Assembly: GCA_963662155.1 (NCBI GenBank)
Contig: OY759268.1
Span: 8,060,701 to 8,124,700 of the forward strand
DNA from: Lamellibrachia columna
Lineage: Eukaryota; Annelida; Polychaeta; Sabellida; Siboglinidae
Direction: 5' to 3'
DNA length: 64,000 nucleotides
Positions 11,876 to 23,205 of this stretch are shown piece after piece; the stretch's first letter is position 1; each line of letters opens with the position of its first letter. The notes below the pieces were generated by a model that made no database searches, was not told the origin of the DNA, and worked only from the letters and a program-made list of their open reading frames with translations. Made by a program: the position numbers and the translations under genes.

Positions 11876-12770
11876 ATGTCACTAACGATGTCGCCTGACG
11901 AGTTACAAAACTTGCTAGCTGCAGCGATGAAACAGGCGATGACTGGCATAGCGACACAGGCACAGCCAGTCAGCCTACAACCGCAGCCACACAGTGTGCC
12001 GTCATTTGCCACTTTCGAACATTCACGTGAGAAATGGGCGGCATATCTACAGCGGTTAAACCAGCACATCATAGCTCATGGTGTTGTTGATGCTGACAAA
12101 AAGAAAGCGTTTTTTTTTCATGGGTGGGACCTGAAACGAACTCATAAACAAACTGTTTAGTGCTTCAGAACTCGACGCAGCGTCATTTGATGACGTCACT
12201 GGAAAGTTGGACGAACACTTCAAACAGTCACTGCATGAGCTAGCCGCATCCTACACATTTTATAAGTGCAAGATGAAACCTGGTCAGACTTATGGCGACT
12301 GGGTTGCCGATCTTCGCTGTATCGGTCGCGACTGCAATTTTGGAGCATCCGAAGTCTTGGACCGGCTCATCCGGGACATGATCGTCCTCAACACACCGCA
12401 CAACGAGGTTCGGAGAGCGTGTCTGAAGGAGCCTTCACCGACCCTCGATGGGGTTTTGAAGACCGCCAACTCGTACGTCGCATTGGCTGCTAGCGATGCG
12501 ATCATCAAAGAGCCTACACAGGGGCGTACTCCTGAAGTGCTTGCTGTCGAGAAGCTTCGTCAACCGCGACGCACCAAGACGGGCAACTGGAAGAACAACA
12601 ATTCACACAAGTCCGAGTCTCGACCAGAGGGACGTCAAGGACAACGGTGCGCAGGGTGTGGCTCGACAAACCATCGTCGAGCTGCATGTCCGTTCCTAAA
12701 ATCGGAGTGTCACAAGTGCGGGCGGATCGGACACATCAAGTCGGTCTGTCGCTCTGAGCAGTCGGGGAGC
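11876..12770 (+). pseudogene. Gag of the Ty3/gypsy element (two frame breaks)
   Basis: Gag packages the element RNA. The frame opens at 11,876 (MSLTMSPDELQ; an in-frame Met two codons later is also possible). It leaves frame at a T run at 12,110-12,118 and again near 12,140. It resumes in the frame containing FSASELDAASFDDV and runs on into pol. Two CCHC zinc knuckles are seen, CAGCGSTNHRRAAC and CHKCGRIGHIKSVC, at about 12,648-12,749. They suggest RNA binding. The breaks are consistent with single-base losses. No separate gag stop is seen, so Gag and Pol probably form one frame as in many gypsy elements. Confidence 0.8.
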
Positions 12771-15700
12771 AAGTCACATAACGACTACAAAACAACCTCG
12801 ATGTCGGTGATGACCTTGTCGACACACACACACGATCTGCGTAGGAAGCCACGACAGGCGCTGCTGATCAACGGGCACAACGTCGAGTTTGAGGTGGATA
12901 CGGGATCCCCGATCGCACTCACCGGAGAAACTGGTTGGAAGAAGATTGGTTCCCCTCGGCTCGCTCGATCGTATATCAGACTCTGCGCCTACGGCCAGCG
13001 CCAGATCAGCGTTATGGGCGAGTGTACTGTAGACGTCAAGTGTGGTTCGACAGTGCTGCAACTCCCCGTCGTTGTTGTCAGCAGCGGTGCTTCGTTGCTT
13101 GGCCTGAACTGGATTCAAGCATTCCAATTAGACATCAACGCATTACTCTACACGCCAAAGGCGTCAGCGGAGCTACTTTCCGCCGATGTGCACCTTGATC
13201 TGAAGAAGGTGATCGCGGATCATCCCAGCATCTTCGCACCCGGGCTGGGCCTCTGTACGAAGACGAAGGCTCATCTACAGCTACGCGACGATGTGCAACC
13301 CAAGTTTTTGAAGGCGAGGCCTTTGCCTTTCTCTCGCATCGACGCGGTTGGAAAAGAACTTCAACGGTTGGAGGACTTGAAGATTGTCACCAAAGTCTCA
13401 GACTGGGCTACCCCTATTGTAGTCGTACAGAAGCCGAGTGGCAAAGTGAGGATCTGCGGTGACTATAGAGCGACCGTCAATCCGTGCCTGCACGTCCAAC
13501 AGCATCCTATTCCGCGAATAGAGGAACTCTTCGCCAAACTGCAGGGGGGCATGCATTTCAGCAAACTCGACACGAGAGACGCATACCTGCAGATTGAGCT
13601 GGACGACGAAACCAAGCAACTTCTCGTCATCAACACGCACAAGGGACTCTACCGGTACAACCGACTATGTTTCGGTCCGTCCCCTGCTCCAGCCATTTTC
13701 CAAAAAATTGGTGGACAATCTGGTTGCCGGCATCCCAGGCGTCGCCGCTTACCTGGACGATATCATCGTCACTGGGCAGACGAAGGCGGAGCACCTCGAA
13801 AACCTGCAACGCGTTTTTGCGGCTCTTGACAACTATGGTCTGAAGCTGCAACTCGACAAGTGCGTTTTCTTCGCACCGGAAGTGTCGTACCTGGGGTACA
13901 TCATCTCGAAGGACGGACTGTGCGCATCTGAGGAGAGGGTCCAGGCGATACTACAGTACGCGACGCCCACGGACCTCAAGCAACTCGAGAGTTTCGTGGG
14001 TAAGCTCAACTATTATGGAAAGTTTCTGCCTGCATTTGCGTCTGTGTGCGCCCCACTAAACCGGTTGCGGTGCAAGGACACTCCATGGAAGTGGTCAGCA
14101 GAGTGCGTCGCCGCCTTCGATGAACTCAAGCAAATGCTCGCGGACAAAACACGTCTCGTGCATTTCGACCCTGAGAAGCCGATCGTGCTTGCAACTGATG
14201 CGTCCCCATACGGCATTGGGGCCGTCATCTCACACGTACTGCCTGATGGCAGTGAAGAGCCGATAGCTTTCGCCTCCAAGACTCTCAGCAAGGCTGAGCG
14301 AGGCTATGCCCAAGTTGAGAAGGAGGGACTGTCAATCGTCTACGGTATCCGCAAGTTCAACCAGTACCTAAGTGGTCGTCTTTTCACCATCCTGACGGAC
14401 CACAAGCCGCTACTAACGATCTTCGGACCGGATAAGTCGCTCCCAGCCATGTCTTTACAGCGCCTACAGCGCTGGGCTCTGCTGCTGATGGGCCACGATT
14501 ATGACATCCGCTACCGCGCTTCGGCAGAACACTGCAACGCAGATGCTCTGTCTCGACTTCCTGCCGGTCCGGATGTCGCATTTGACCGCGAGGAGGAAGT
14601 CAGAGCAATCACATCTGATGTCCAGCAGATCGCCACAGAGGTTGTCAGCGAGTTCCCGATCACGTGGAAGCTCGTCGCGGAGTGCACCAAGAAGGATACT
14701 GTCCTGTCGCAAGTGCTAAACTTCGTGCGCAACGGTTGGCCGACCTCTGGGCCAGAGTGCAGGATGGACGCTCTGAGACCATTCTTCAAAACGCAGACGG
14801 AGATTTGTCAAGTGAACGGCGTCATACTACGAGACTGTCGCGTGGTAGTACCACAGGAGCTTCAGACCAAGGTGATCACCATGCTACACCAGTCTCATCG
14901 CGGAGTTGTTCGCATGAAGACGATGGCACGACTGTATGTCTGGTGGCCGAACATCGAGGCGAGCGTCGAAGCCTGCTGTAAAGCGTGCAACGTCTGCGCT
15001 GTTACAGCACCGGCACCAACTGCCAACTTGTCGCCATGGCCACTGTCCGACGAGCCGTGGGACCGCATTCACGTGGACTTTGCTGGCCCATTCTTGGGTA
15101 ACATGTGGATGTTGGTCATGGATGCCTACTCAAAGTGGCTCAGCGTCGTTCGTATGTCAAAGTATCCGACTACGGAGACCACTATTATGGCGCTCAACAT
15201 TCTTTTCACCACGTGGGGTTCTCCAAAGACACTTGTCTCGGATAACGGGCCTCAGTTCGGGTCGAAGCAGTTTGAGGACTGGTGTCGCCTGAACGGCATC
15301 GTACACTTGACAAGTGCTCCTTTTCACCCGCCCTCTAATGGCGAGGCCGAACGCCTGGTGGGCGTTTTCAAGACAGCGATGCAGCGTTCCGTGGGAGAGG
15401 AAGGGAAGGAGAGAGACAAGGCTACCATGGGTTTTCTTCGCGAGTACCGCAGCACGCCGAACTGCGCCACGGGGCGTACTCCGGCTGAGCTGATGATCGG
15501 ACGGCAAGTTCGAACTCCGCTCTCTCTTCTACAACCATCCGTACATCACGACAAGTGGCCGCCGCTACACTCCACCACGTTCGCGATCAGGGACCACGTC
15601 TTCGTTCGGAGCTACGGTGTTAATCGGAAAGTAAAGTGGACTCCTGGGCGAATAACGTCGTCGCTCGGTACTCGCATGTTTACTGTGCAGTGTGCAGATG

Positions 15701-15969
15701 GCATACATCGTCGTCACATCGACCAAATGCGTCACCGGGTGAAAACTTCGCCCGCACTTGTTCCGCCAGTCGAGGAGCTTCGTTTCCCGACAGACGTACG
15801 AGCTGCATCTCCACCACGTTCACCGATACGTGAAACTCCGACGAGGGACGGCTCCCCTACGGCTGCTGGAGACGGGCGAATCGTTTATCCACCTCGAGAC
15901 GTGGCTACTTCCCCAGTGCTTCGTCGGAGCGCCCGCAACCGTCGTCCCCCTACCCCTTACTCCCTCTAG
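12771..15969 (+). pseudogene. Pol of the Ty3/gypsy element: protease, RT, RNase H, integrase
   Basis: The protease carries the DTGS active site near 12,897. The RT domain follows, with the catalytic YLDD motif at about 13,750. One extra-base frame break lies in the A run at 13,702-13,707, inside the RT, so the two halves are in different frames. RNase H is marked by LATDASPYGIGAV near 14,190. The integrase has a HHCC finger (HQSHRG ... CCKACNVC) near 14,890-14,998. Its DDE residues fall in HVDFAGP, VSDNGPQFG and NGEAERLVG. The frame ends at 15,969 after an RRSARNRRPP tail. Apart from the RT break it appears complete. Confidence 0.88.
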
Positions 15970-16069
15970 TGACTTTTGTTCCTAGCGTTAGTTTGCGCCA
16001 CAGTCCCTAGCTTGCTATATTTGCGTTTCATAGTTTGTCCCAAGACTATTTGAAACTGTCGGGGAGAAC

Positions 16070-16274
16070 TGTGGTGTTTGACTTTATTTGTAAACGTTGT
16101 TACAATCATAAATCGATCAGCAATCAGCATTCTAAGTGCGCAGTGGCGCCGCCTATCTGATAGTCAGAGAGACAACAATAAAGATTGCAAATGTCCGCCG
16201 TGTTTTGAGTGTGTGTATTTTCTAGATGTAAATGAGCAGAGCAACGCTATTTAGTCTACGAAGAAAACAGAACA
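16070..16274 (+). repeat. 3' LTR (205 bp)
   Basis: It is almost identical to 11,636-11,840. It is preceded by a short purine tract (CGGGGAGAAC) and followed by the TCCAG target duplicate. Confidence 0.93.
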
Positions 16275-16484
16275 TCCAGTGTGTGTATAACTGCGGCATT
16301 GTTGTTTGAAGTGGAGCGGTACTGACAGTATAGAGCAGCGAGAGGTGATGCTTATAGTTGGGCAATTAACAGCTAACAGCAATCGTCAGTCAGTCTCATC
16401 ACACTAATTGTTTGTTAGCAAGTCTTAGAACAACGCCCAGCAGCACGTATAACGCTCGGCAAAATTTTCGCTGCGATCAGATGT
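16275..16484 (+). repeat. GPCR-unit upstream block, copy 1 remainder
   Basis: This continues the block interrupted at 11,635 and ends with the GCTCGGCAAAATTTTCGCTG segment. No receptor follows. The next copy of the block starts at once, so the receptor body of this unit is missing. Confidence 0.7.
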
Positions 16485-17233
16485 CAGATGAACCTTTGTG
16501 TTTATCTTCCCGCAATACGTCGATTGCAATTTGTTGCATAATGTCCCCTTTTGACCACCTAAAGTCCCCCCAGTAAAAAATTACTAAGAAAACGTCCTGA
16601 ACTACGATATTGTCTGTTGGGCTACTTTGAGCCCATGTTTGTTTTGGACCTATTCAGACCTGAACCTTTGTAATTTCAACACCTTCATTGAAGCCATGTA
16701 ATAACCGGCGACGTCCACATTTGGCACACACAGAGTCTTATCAGTTTACTTAACAACTGAAATGTCTGTTTAACGGTATATTTGGCAGCTCTAGTGTGTA
16801 TTTTTACTGCGGTACTGTTACTTAAAGTGGAACGGTACTGACAGTATAGAGCGGCGAGAGGTGATACTTACAGGGCAGTTAATTAGCTAACAGCGATCGT
16901 CACCGGCCGTCGTTCGTTCAATCAACAGAGGAGCGCCTTCCGTTGTCGGGTTCTCGTCGAACAAGGCGTTAACGTCAAGAGGCGAAGTCAGTCTCATCAC
17001 ACTAATTGTTTGTTAGCAAGTCTTAGAACTACGCCCAGTAGCACGTATAAGGCTCGGCAAAATTTTCGCTGCGATCAGATGTCTGAGAACACCGGCAGCG
17101 GAAGGCGTATTCTGACATATAGGCATGTTGGGTGATTTTACATGTAGAAGTGTTCCAGTGAACGTATATCACCGTCACTGTATAGCTGTTGGATTGTAAT
17201 TAACTTAGATTGTAATTAATTAAGAGTTTTGTC
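16485..17233 (+). repeat. GPCR-unit upstream block, copy 2 (in front of the open receptor)
   Basis: This is the copy that leads directly into the intact receptor. It shares with the other copies the GTTTACTTAACAACTGAAAT and CTGTTTAACGGTATATTTGG segments and the AACGTCAAGAGGCGAAGTCA segment. It also has a 150-bp stretch before the ATG (GTGTTCCAGTGAACGTATAT) that is kept in the third and fourth units and lost in the second. It is the best candidate for the promoter and 5' UTR. This is inference from position only. Confidence 0.6.
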
Positions 17234-18172
17234 ATGGATGCCTACGAGTTCAGCGACGTGAAACCAGTGATTATAAGCGCTGTGATCGTCCTGAATATCA
17301 TAACGAACTGCCTCGTCATCGCCGTCATCGCCAGATATCCTGCACTGCGCGAAGATCGAACTACACTGTTCATATGTTCGCTGTGCGTGTCCGACTTGGC
17401 AGGCGCGTGCATAACCATGCCGATCAGCGCCGCCTTGTGTTCGCGTGCCACCCCAACCGTGCGCCTCTCGACCCGCTACCTGCCTGAAATACAAATGTTC
17501 TGTGGTTGGTGGTTCGGATTCAACTCGATGCACAGTATCAGCTGGGTGGCCCTGTCCAAGATGGTCGCCATTCTGAAGCCATTCCGTTACGAGCAACTCC
17601 TCACCTGCAATCGCTGCTACGGCATCATCGTCTTCAACTGGGTCGTCGGTGCTGCTCTAGCTGCGGCTAAGTTCACGATAGACGTCACGTGGAACACCTC
17701 CATCTGTACGTTCCGTGTACCAGCTAACAACAAGCAAGCATCAACATTGATTATCTCAACCTACGTTGTAACGATCGTCATCCCTGGCATCGCCTTAATC
17801 GTCGCCACTGTTATGATGCTGATCGTCGTGTTGCGAACCCACAAACAAATCTGCTGTCAGGTACAGTCGATAGGCGGCGGCGGCGCGATTAACACCGGAC
17901 TGGTAACAGTGCAGACGATTCGCTCCGCCAAAAACATTCTTATTATCTGTTTCGTTTCCATTGCACTCAGCGTTCCACTTTTATCATTTGCCGTGCTGCG
18001 TCACGCCATCTACAGTCAGCAAATTGCTCGAGTATTTAGTTTCAGCGCTGCATGGCTTTTCAGCTGTAATTCATTCATGAACAGTTTCTTGTATCTCGTT
18101 CTCCATCGCTCGGTGCGGAAGAAGATTGTGCGCATGTTCACTGACATGCGAGACTGTTTGCGCAGAGACTAA
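17234..18172 (+). CDS. Rhodopsin-like (class A) G-protein-coupled receptor, single exon
   Basis: The 312-residue protein has seven hydrophobic segments, at roughly residues 11-34, 44-65, 86-112, 128-149, 172-200, 233-256 and 266-291. Class A landmarks are N25 in TM1, D54 in SDLA of TM2, C90 at the top of TM3 paired with C158 in the second extracellular loop, and W136 in TM4. It departs from the norm at three switches. The DRY site reads SKM (108-110), TM6 lacks CWxP, and NPxxY reads NSFLY (283-287). The third intracellular loop holds a short glycine run. An N-glycosylation motif NTS lies at 154. Its ligand is unknown. Single-exon class A receptors in tandem in invertebrates are often chemosensory, but that is only suggestive. 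It is the only open copy among three, with ATGG at the start. Confidence 0.85.
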   Translation: MDAYEFSDVKPVIISAVIVLNIITNCLVIAVIARYPALREDRTTLFICSLCVSDLAGACITMPISAALCSRATPTVRLSTRYLPEIQMFCGWWFGFNSMHSISWVALSKMVAILKPFRYEQLLTCNRCYGIIVFNWVVGAALAAAKFTIDVTWNTSICTFRVPANNKQASTLIISTYVVTIVIPGIALIVATVMMLIVVLRTHKQICCQVQSIGGGGAINTGLVTVQTIRSAKNILIICFVSIALSVPLLSFAVLRHAIYSQQIARVFSFSAAWLFSCNSFMNSFLYLVLHRSVRKKIVRMFTDMRDCLRRD

Positions 18173-18628
18173 TCAAATACGAATCTTGAATTTACGTCAT
18201 ATCCATGAACGATGACAAATGTAAATGTATGCAAACTTGTATTTTCACTCTCACCGATAACATGCGTTTGAAGCCGTTTTACAATAGTTGCTGGGCGTTC
18301 ATCCAGTAAAAACCGCCAGAATTATTACGTTAAAAATGTGTGACAAATATTCCTCTACGTCGAGTAAAAACCGCCGGAATTATTACGTTAAATGTGTGTG
18401 ACGAATATTCCTTTCAGTCGACGGCGCACGATTTTACAAATAAACATGCAATTTATACTATTATACTTATACTTATATACTTTTATCACTTACTCTTAGT
18501 AGATATTTTCTATTTATAGTTATGTTCTATAAATGTATACTGTTATCACGTACTGTTAGAAGATAATGTATAGTTTGTTATTATGTACTGTTGTGGCGCA
18601 TTAGTTGTTATATGTGAATTGTTGAGAT

Positions 18629-18634
18629 AATAAA
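18629..18634 (+). terminator. Putative polyadenylation signal of the GPCR gene
   Basis: AATAAA lies about 457 bases after the receptor stop codon. The same signal, in the same TTGTTGAGATAATAAAACAT context, follows the two pseudogene copies. Confidence 0.55.
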
Positions 18635-18749
18635 ACATCCGAAAAGGCATAACGGCATTGAATTGTCGAGATGAGTGGGTCATTGTCTTTCATTGACCAC
18701 ACACATTGCACCCTTTGCTGAATCAGCACTTTTGGCCGCTTACAGGTGA

Positions 18750-18881
18750 CGAGGTTGTTTCTTATGGATAGCCAGTATTGTGCGACATATTTGACGATAA
18801 GTAACGAAATATGAAATTAATCAGTTTATTGTGTGTGTTCTAAATATATTCGATACAAATACAGCCGTGGTGCCGGTAATT

Positions 18882-18967
<86 letters not shown>

Positions 18968-19035
18968 CAGACAGTTGTATGTAGCGCTTAGTACCCCTTT
19001 CCCCACCCCCGGGAGGGGGCTGGTGGAATTAATTG
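18750..19035 (+). repeat. GPCR-unit downstream block, copy 1
   Basis: It shares with the later units the segments ACCGGTAATTGACTA and GCGCTTAGTACCCCT, followed by a C/G-rich tract. This copy is split by a long TA run. Confidence 0.7.
18885..18964. repeat. (TA)n microsatellite, 80 bp
   Basis: A perfect TA run. The other copies of the downstream block have only a short TATA stretch at this point. Confidence 0.95.
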
Positions 19036-19054
19036 TTAATTGATATTGTCAATT

Positions 19055-19435
19055 GGGTTTTTTAAGCCCAAGTTTGTTTGGTATCTATTCAGACTTGAAC
19101 CTTTGCAATTCCAACACCTTCATTGAAGCCATGTAATAATCGGCGACATCCACATTTAGTACACACACACGGTCTTATCAGTTTACTTAGCAACTGAAAT
19201 GTCAGATTAACGGTATATTTGGCAACTTTAGTGTGTGTTGAACTGCGGTAGTGTTGCTTGAAGTGAAACGCTACTGACCGTTGTAGGTCGCCGAGAGGTG
19301 ATAATTACAGCTAGTTTGTTAATTAGGTAACAACAATCGTCACCGTGCGTCGTTCGTTCATTCAACAGAAGAGCGCCTTCCGTTGCCGGGTTCCCGTCGA
19401 ACAAGGGGTTAACGTCAAGAGGCGAAGTATATCAG
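19055..19435 (+). repeat. GPCR-unit upstream block, copy 3 (truncated)
   Basis: It matches the other blocks from TTTGTTTGGTATCTATTCAG to the AACGTCAAGAGGCGAAG segment, then stops abruptly at a gypsy gag-protease relic. No receptor follows. Confidence 0.75.
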
Positions 19436-19441
19436 TATATC

Positions 19442-20512
19442 TCACATTGTGACAACTCCAATGTGAGGGATGGGTTCGTGGTTGTAGGTACGTAGTATGA
19501 CGTCACTTTTGTTTACTGTTCGATGTGCCAAATGTTCCTGGTATAGCGACTCTGGGAAAAGCGACTTTGCCGATCCTGTCTCCACTTGCATTACCACAAG
19601 TCTTCCACAAAGTTTCACAGTGACGTATATGGGCTTCGCTCCACCAGCATTACACATGTACACTGTATAAACCCCCAATCCCGGTTCTACGCTTACAAAC
19701 GTCACCAGTTGTTTTCGCTATGTGGGTGATTTTATTGCCAAATGCAGTTGTGGCACACATTCTTCGTATAAAAAACTGTGTGCTTCATGATCATTGCCAC
19801 AACAATAACATTCAACTTTCTTGGAGAATTATCTTCTCTCCATCTTGTTGAATCTCTTCCGTCCACCTTGCTTCGACACAGAAGTGATTTTGTGCACTGA
19901 GTCATCGGTGATGGGCGTGGCTGTGGTGGGGGGGGGCGAAATGCTAATTCTCTTTGACAGGCCATCTCCATGGCATGGCAACGCCAACGGCCGTTTCATT
20001 GGCAACCTGAAACGTTAGTTTTTTTTAATAGTGAGCAATCTGCGCTGAGTATCTCCGAGACCACAGACAAGCCTATCTCTTAACGCTCGTCTTAGAAACT
20101 CGCCAATATCGCAGGTTGCGCTTAATCTTTCTAGCGTAATTACACAGTCAGCCACAGGCACAGACTCTCGCTCTTTCTGACCCCTTTTCCATTTTTTAAA
20201 AAACTTAAATCGCTCTGCGATTATTAGTGGCTTGGCCTTGGACGAATGATGGCGTAACAATGCATTGCTTCTCTTAATTGTCTTGTCCTTCGGTGTCTCT
20301 GGTGTAAGAATGTCTTTCAACAGTCTATTTGCATTTGTTCCTACCACTGATAGCAACATACCCGCTTTCTTTTCTTCGACGCCATTTAGTTCCGCCCATT
20401 GCCATTGATCCATTCGTTCGACGTCACTTTCGAAGTCTTCTGCGGTTTCGTTAAAGTATATGTAGCCATAATTCGTGTCAAAAACTGCCGTATCCTCGTC
20501 GGACGTCGCCAA
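19442..20512 (-). mobile_element. Ty3/gypsy gag-protease relic
   Basis: The minus strand from 20,512 encodes a gag capsid region (MDQWQWAELNGVEEKKAGML, RLVCGLGDTQRRLLTIK) with frame breaks. A degraded zinc-knuckle region follows near 19,800. A protease-like segment near 19,580 reads VMQVETGSAKSLF, where the catalytic Asp of the usual DTG is Glu. No RT, integrase or LTR is visible. It is an old fragment of a different gypsy lineage from the element at 11.6-16.3 kb. Confidence 0.75.
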
Positions 20513-20737
20513 TTATAGTATCTTTGGTGGCCATTAACTACATTTACAAGACATCAACACAAAAGTCACTCACTTGTTCTTGGCGGGAAGCACACTTTTA
20601 ATAACGCACTGGCTATTCGAAGGGCAGCTCTGCGAATTACAGTAAAAGTTATCCTTATTCGCAGAGCAGGAATCAACCAATCACCATGCACCATTTTCTT
20701 GCGCATGTGCAGAATGCAGTTTGAGCATCGTGGTCTT

Positions 20738-21420
20738 TAGTTCACATTGGGGTTTTCAGACGATGCTTGCTTCGGCTCTGGGCGTGACGTGTTTTATTGT
20801 TTTTCTAACATAATATCTATATTATATTTAACAATGGAGCCTCTTGTTTTGGAAGACGGCTCGCACCATCTTCATGCTCAAGTGTGTCTTCATTGCGTTG
20901 GCATATATTCCAGTTTTAACTTAGAATGTTCTACATACAGCAGATTTACATTAGCATCTTAGTTGTTAGTATTTAGGAAAATCGAATATATTAGCATGTT
21001 CTATGTATATGAGTTTTATATAAGTATGGAGATAAGATTTCAATATCTTTACTAATTCATTTAATATGTTAGTAGGATTTCAGTTATTCCTTGAGTATAG
21101 TAAGATATTAAGACCCGTCTTTTTGTACACATGTTTTGTGTTAGGATGTAGATTAGATTTCAGTTAATAATTACTAATTTAGTATGTTATGTTAGTATGT
21201 TGTGCCAGGATTTCAGGTATTAGCATAGCAGAATATGTATGTCTGTTCCATGTCTGTTTGTGTTAGTATGTAGACAATATTTCAATTAATTTAACATATT
21301 ATGTTACCATATGCTACCAAATTTCATTGCAACACCATTTAATATAGCAACATTTTACAGAAATTTATGAAGTTGACCAAATGAATAAACAACATAATAA
21401 CAAGTTAGACTATTGAGTAA
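20738..21420 (+). repeat. Unclassified interspersed repeat, copy 2
   Basis: It matches 5,425-6,260 from the TTTTCAGACGATGCTTGCTT segment onward and has an internal deletion of roughly 150 bp. Palindrome-related words lie just upstream at 20,615-20,660. Confidence 0.7.
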
Positions 21421-21865
21421 TATTGTTTACTTATTTCACAGTTAGATTACCTTTTACTTCCCGTGACGTTTCGACTGCTATCAGTAATCTTCTTCAGACG
21501 ACTACCGCTAGATGGCGAACCGGTAGTCATTATACGCAGACGTATCTCTCAGGTGTGTTGCCCCCGCGGCCGCGCCTTGGGTGGCCCTTCAGGAGATCAT
21601 CGTAGATATTCTTCTGCTTCTTCCGGGTACGAGTCAACCCGCTCTTCAAGGCTTATAGAATCGGTGTGAGTGCACACGTGCTATAAGAGAAAGTAATAAA
21701 ATATTTGGAAAAAAGAGAAAAGATGATAGCGTGCGTGTAGAACTGCAATTTGAGGAGAGGAAAAGTTGATAGCGTGAAAAATGCAATATCAATTAATGTT
21801 GCAAGCTGGAGATCTTCTGTCTGAAAATCTCCAAACTTGGTGCTGTAGCTGCGTTGGCTGGCAGG
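21421..21865. other. Unassigned, contains a GACGTTTCGAC/TCTTCTTCAG motif
   Basis: No coding region is seen. The paired words TGACGTTTCGACTGCTATCA and TCTTCTTCAG near 21,462-21,500 resemble motifs at retroelement ends, but I cannot assign an element. Confidence 0.35.
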
Positions 21866-22890
21866 TTATTCCAATTGGCTATTGTACGGGGTAAAAGCTA
21901 TACTGGATGAATTGCTTAGTGATTACAGGGAGTTGAAAAGCTTCAGAATGCGTGTGTCGGGAGGGTCTCACCAGGGGTATAAGTTGGGGGAAGAGGTCCA
22001 GGGCGAATATACCATGTAATGTCTTATAAAACATGACAAGGCGGATGTCGGTTCTCCTTTGTTGGAGGCTGCGCCAGTGCAAGTGTTTGATCATAGTGGT
22101 GACACTTGCTTCACGGTTGTAGTTGTTACAAACATACCGTCTTTGGACCATCTCCTTTGTTTTTGTACATTTGTGTGTAGGGGTCCCATGTGGCAGCGGC
22201 ATATTCCAACTGGGGTCTAACTAAAGTGAAATAAGCACTGGTTTTTAATTTTTCTTGACCAATTCCGAGATTTCTTCGTAGGAAACCTAAGAATGCATTT
22301 GCTTTCTTTGTGACATCATCTATGTGGTTATTCCAGGACAGTGTTTTATTTATGACCACACCAAGATATTTCGCGTTGTCCTCCTTTACGAGTATATGGC
22401 CATGAAGAGTGTATTGTTTGTATTTCGGGTTACGGGATCTGGTTATGTGGAGGACACTACATTTCTGGGGATGGAACTCCATTTGCCATGTTTCTTCCCA
22501 CTTGGCCAATTAGTCTAGATCTTGTTGAAGGACTGTCGCGTCAGTACCATTGGATATTGTCACGTAGATAATAGTGTCATCAGCAAAGAGTCGGACAGTT
22601 GATTTGAGATTATTAGGTAAGTCGTTTATATAGATAAGAAAGAGGATGGGGGCAATCACTGAACCTTGTGGGACTCCACTGATAACAGGAGCCCAGTCCG
22701 AATACATTCCTTCACATGCCACGCGTTGCTTTCTATCCTTCAAAAAAATTTCAACACAAGTGTTAACAGGGCCAGTGATACCGTATCTTTCAAGTTTCTG
22801 GATTAGTCTGTGGTATGGTACTTTGTCAAACGCTTTGGCGAAATCCATAATGATTACATCAGTTTGCCTTAGATATGTGAGAGTCGGTAT
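21866..22890 (-). mobile_element. 5'-truncated LINE, RT pseudogene
   Basis: The minus strand reads DVIIMDFAKAFDKVPYHRL, SGVPQGSVIAPILFL and the catalytic FADDTIIYV. One stop codon at about 22,511 is followed in the same frame by LAKWEETWQMEFHPQKCSVL and RPQLEYAAATWDPYTQ. A frame change near 22,160 leads into REASVTTMIKHLHWRSLQQR. The stop and the frameshift make it non-functional. The 5' end is truncated near 22,890. It is a CR1/L2-type element distinct from the one at 7.1-8.3 kb. Confidence 0.8.
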
Positions 22891-22949
22891 CGACCCTCAT
22901 TTCGATTCATGCTGTCTTTGGTTTTTCTTGTCGCTTCTTTGATGCCTGT

Positions 22950-23205
22950 TGTTCTCTAGTCCGACTCTCTGTCTCCAAATGTGGCCGAAACGTTTTACAG
23001 ATTGTGTGACCATTAATATCGTTGAAAGACATCGAACCAATAACTCCGGGTGCTTTGCAGTGCCTGCAGCCCACACAGACCAATTCAGGAATTCTTATTA
23101 TGTAAAGACAATAGTTGAATGGAACAAACTCAGTGAGCCTCAAGTTCGGGCTGGAACAATAGGCGAATTCAGCCGCCTATCCTGCGGCCTGCGTAGCCAA
23201 TAGAC
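22950..23205 (+). mobile_element. LINE ORF2 C-terminal fragment (copy B)
   Basis: It encodes the same YYVKTIVEWNKLSEPQV and AGTIGEFSRLSCGL tail as copy A at 10.6-10.75 kb. The flanking sequence to about 23,800 also matches, so both arose from duplication of one block. Confidence 0.7.

Larger units (their letters stand above)
11636..16274 (+). mobile_element. Near-complete Ty3/gypsy LTR retrotransposon
   Basis: A 4.6-kb element with 205-bp LTRs that differ at one base that I can find, a 5-bp target duplication (TCCAG), a primer binding site next to the 5' LTR and a purine-rich tract before the 3' LTR. It encodes Gag with two CCHC knuckles, aspartic protease, RT, RNase H and integrase in the Ty3/gypsy order. 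Three single-base frame breaks occur, two in gag and one in RT. Two of these lie in homopolymer runs, so they may be sequence errors or very recent mutations. It inserted into an upstream block of the receptor duplication, so it is younger than that duplication. Confidence 0.93.

Noticed and set aside
21460..21500. Hammerhead ribozyme near the GACGTTTCGAC motif
   Set aside because: On the minus strand CTGATAG followed by CGAAACGTC lacks the conserved CTGANGA core order, so the catalytic core is not met.
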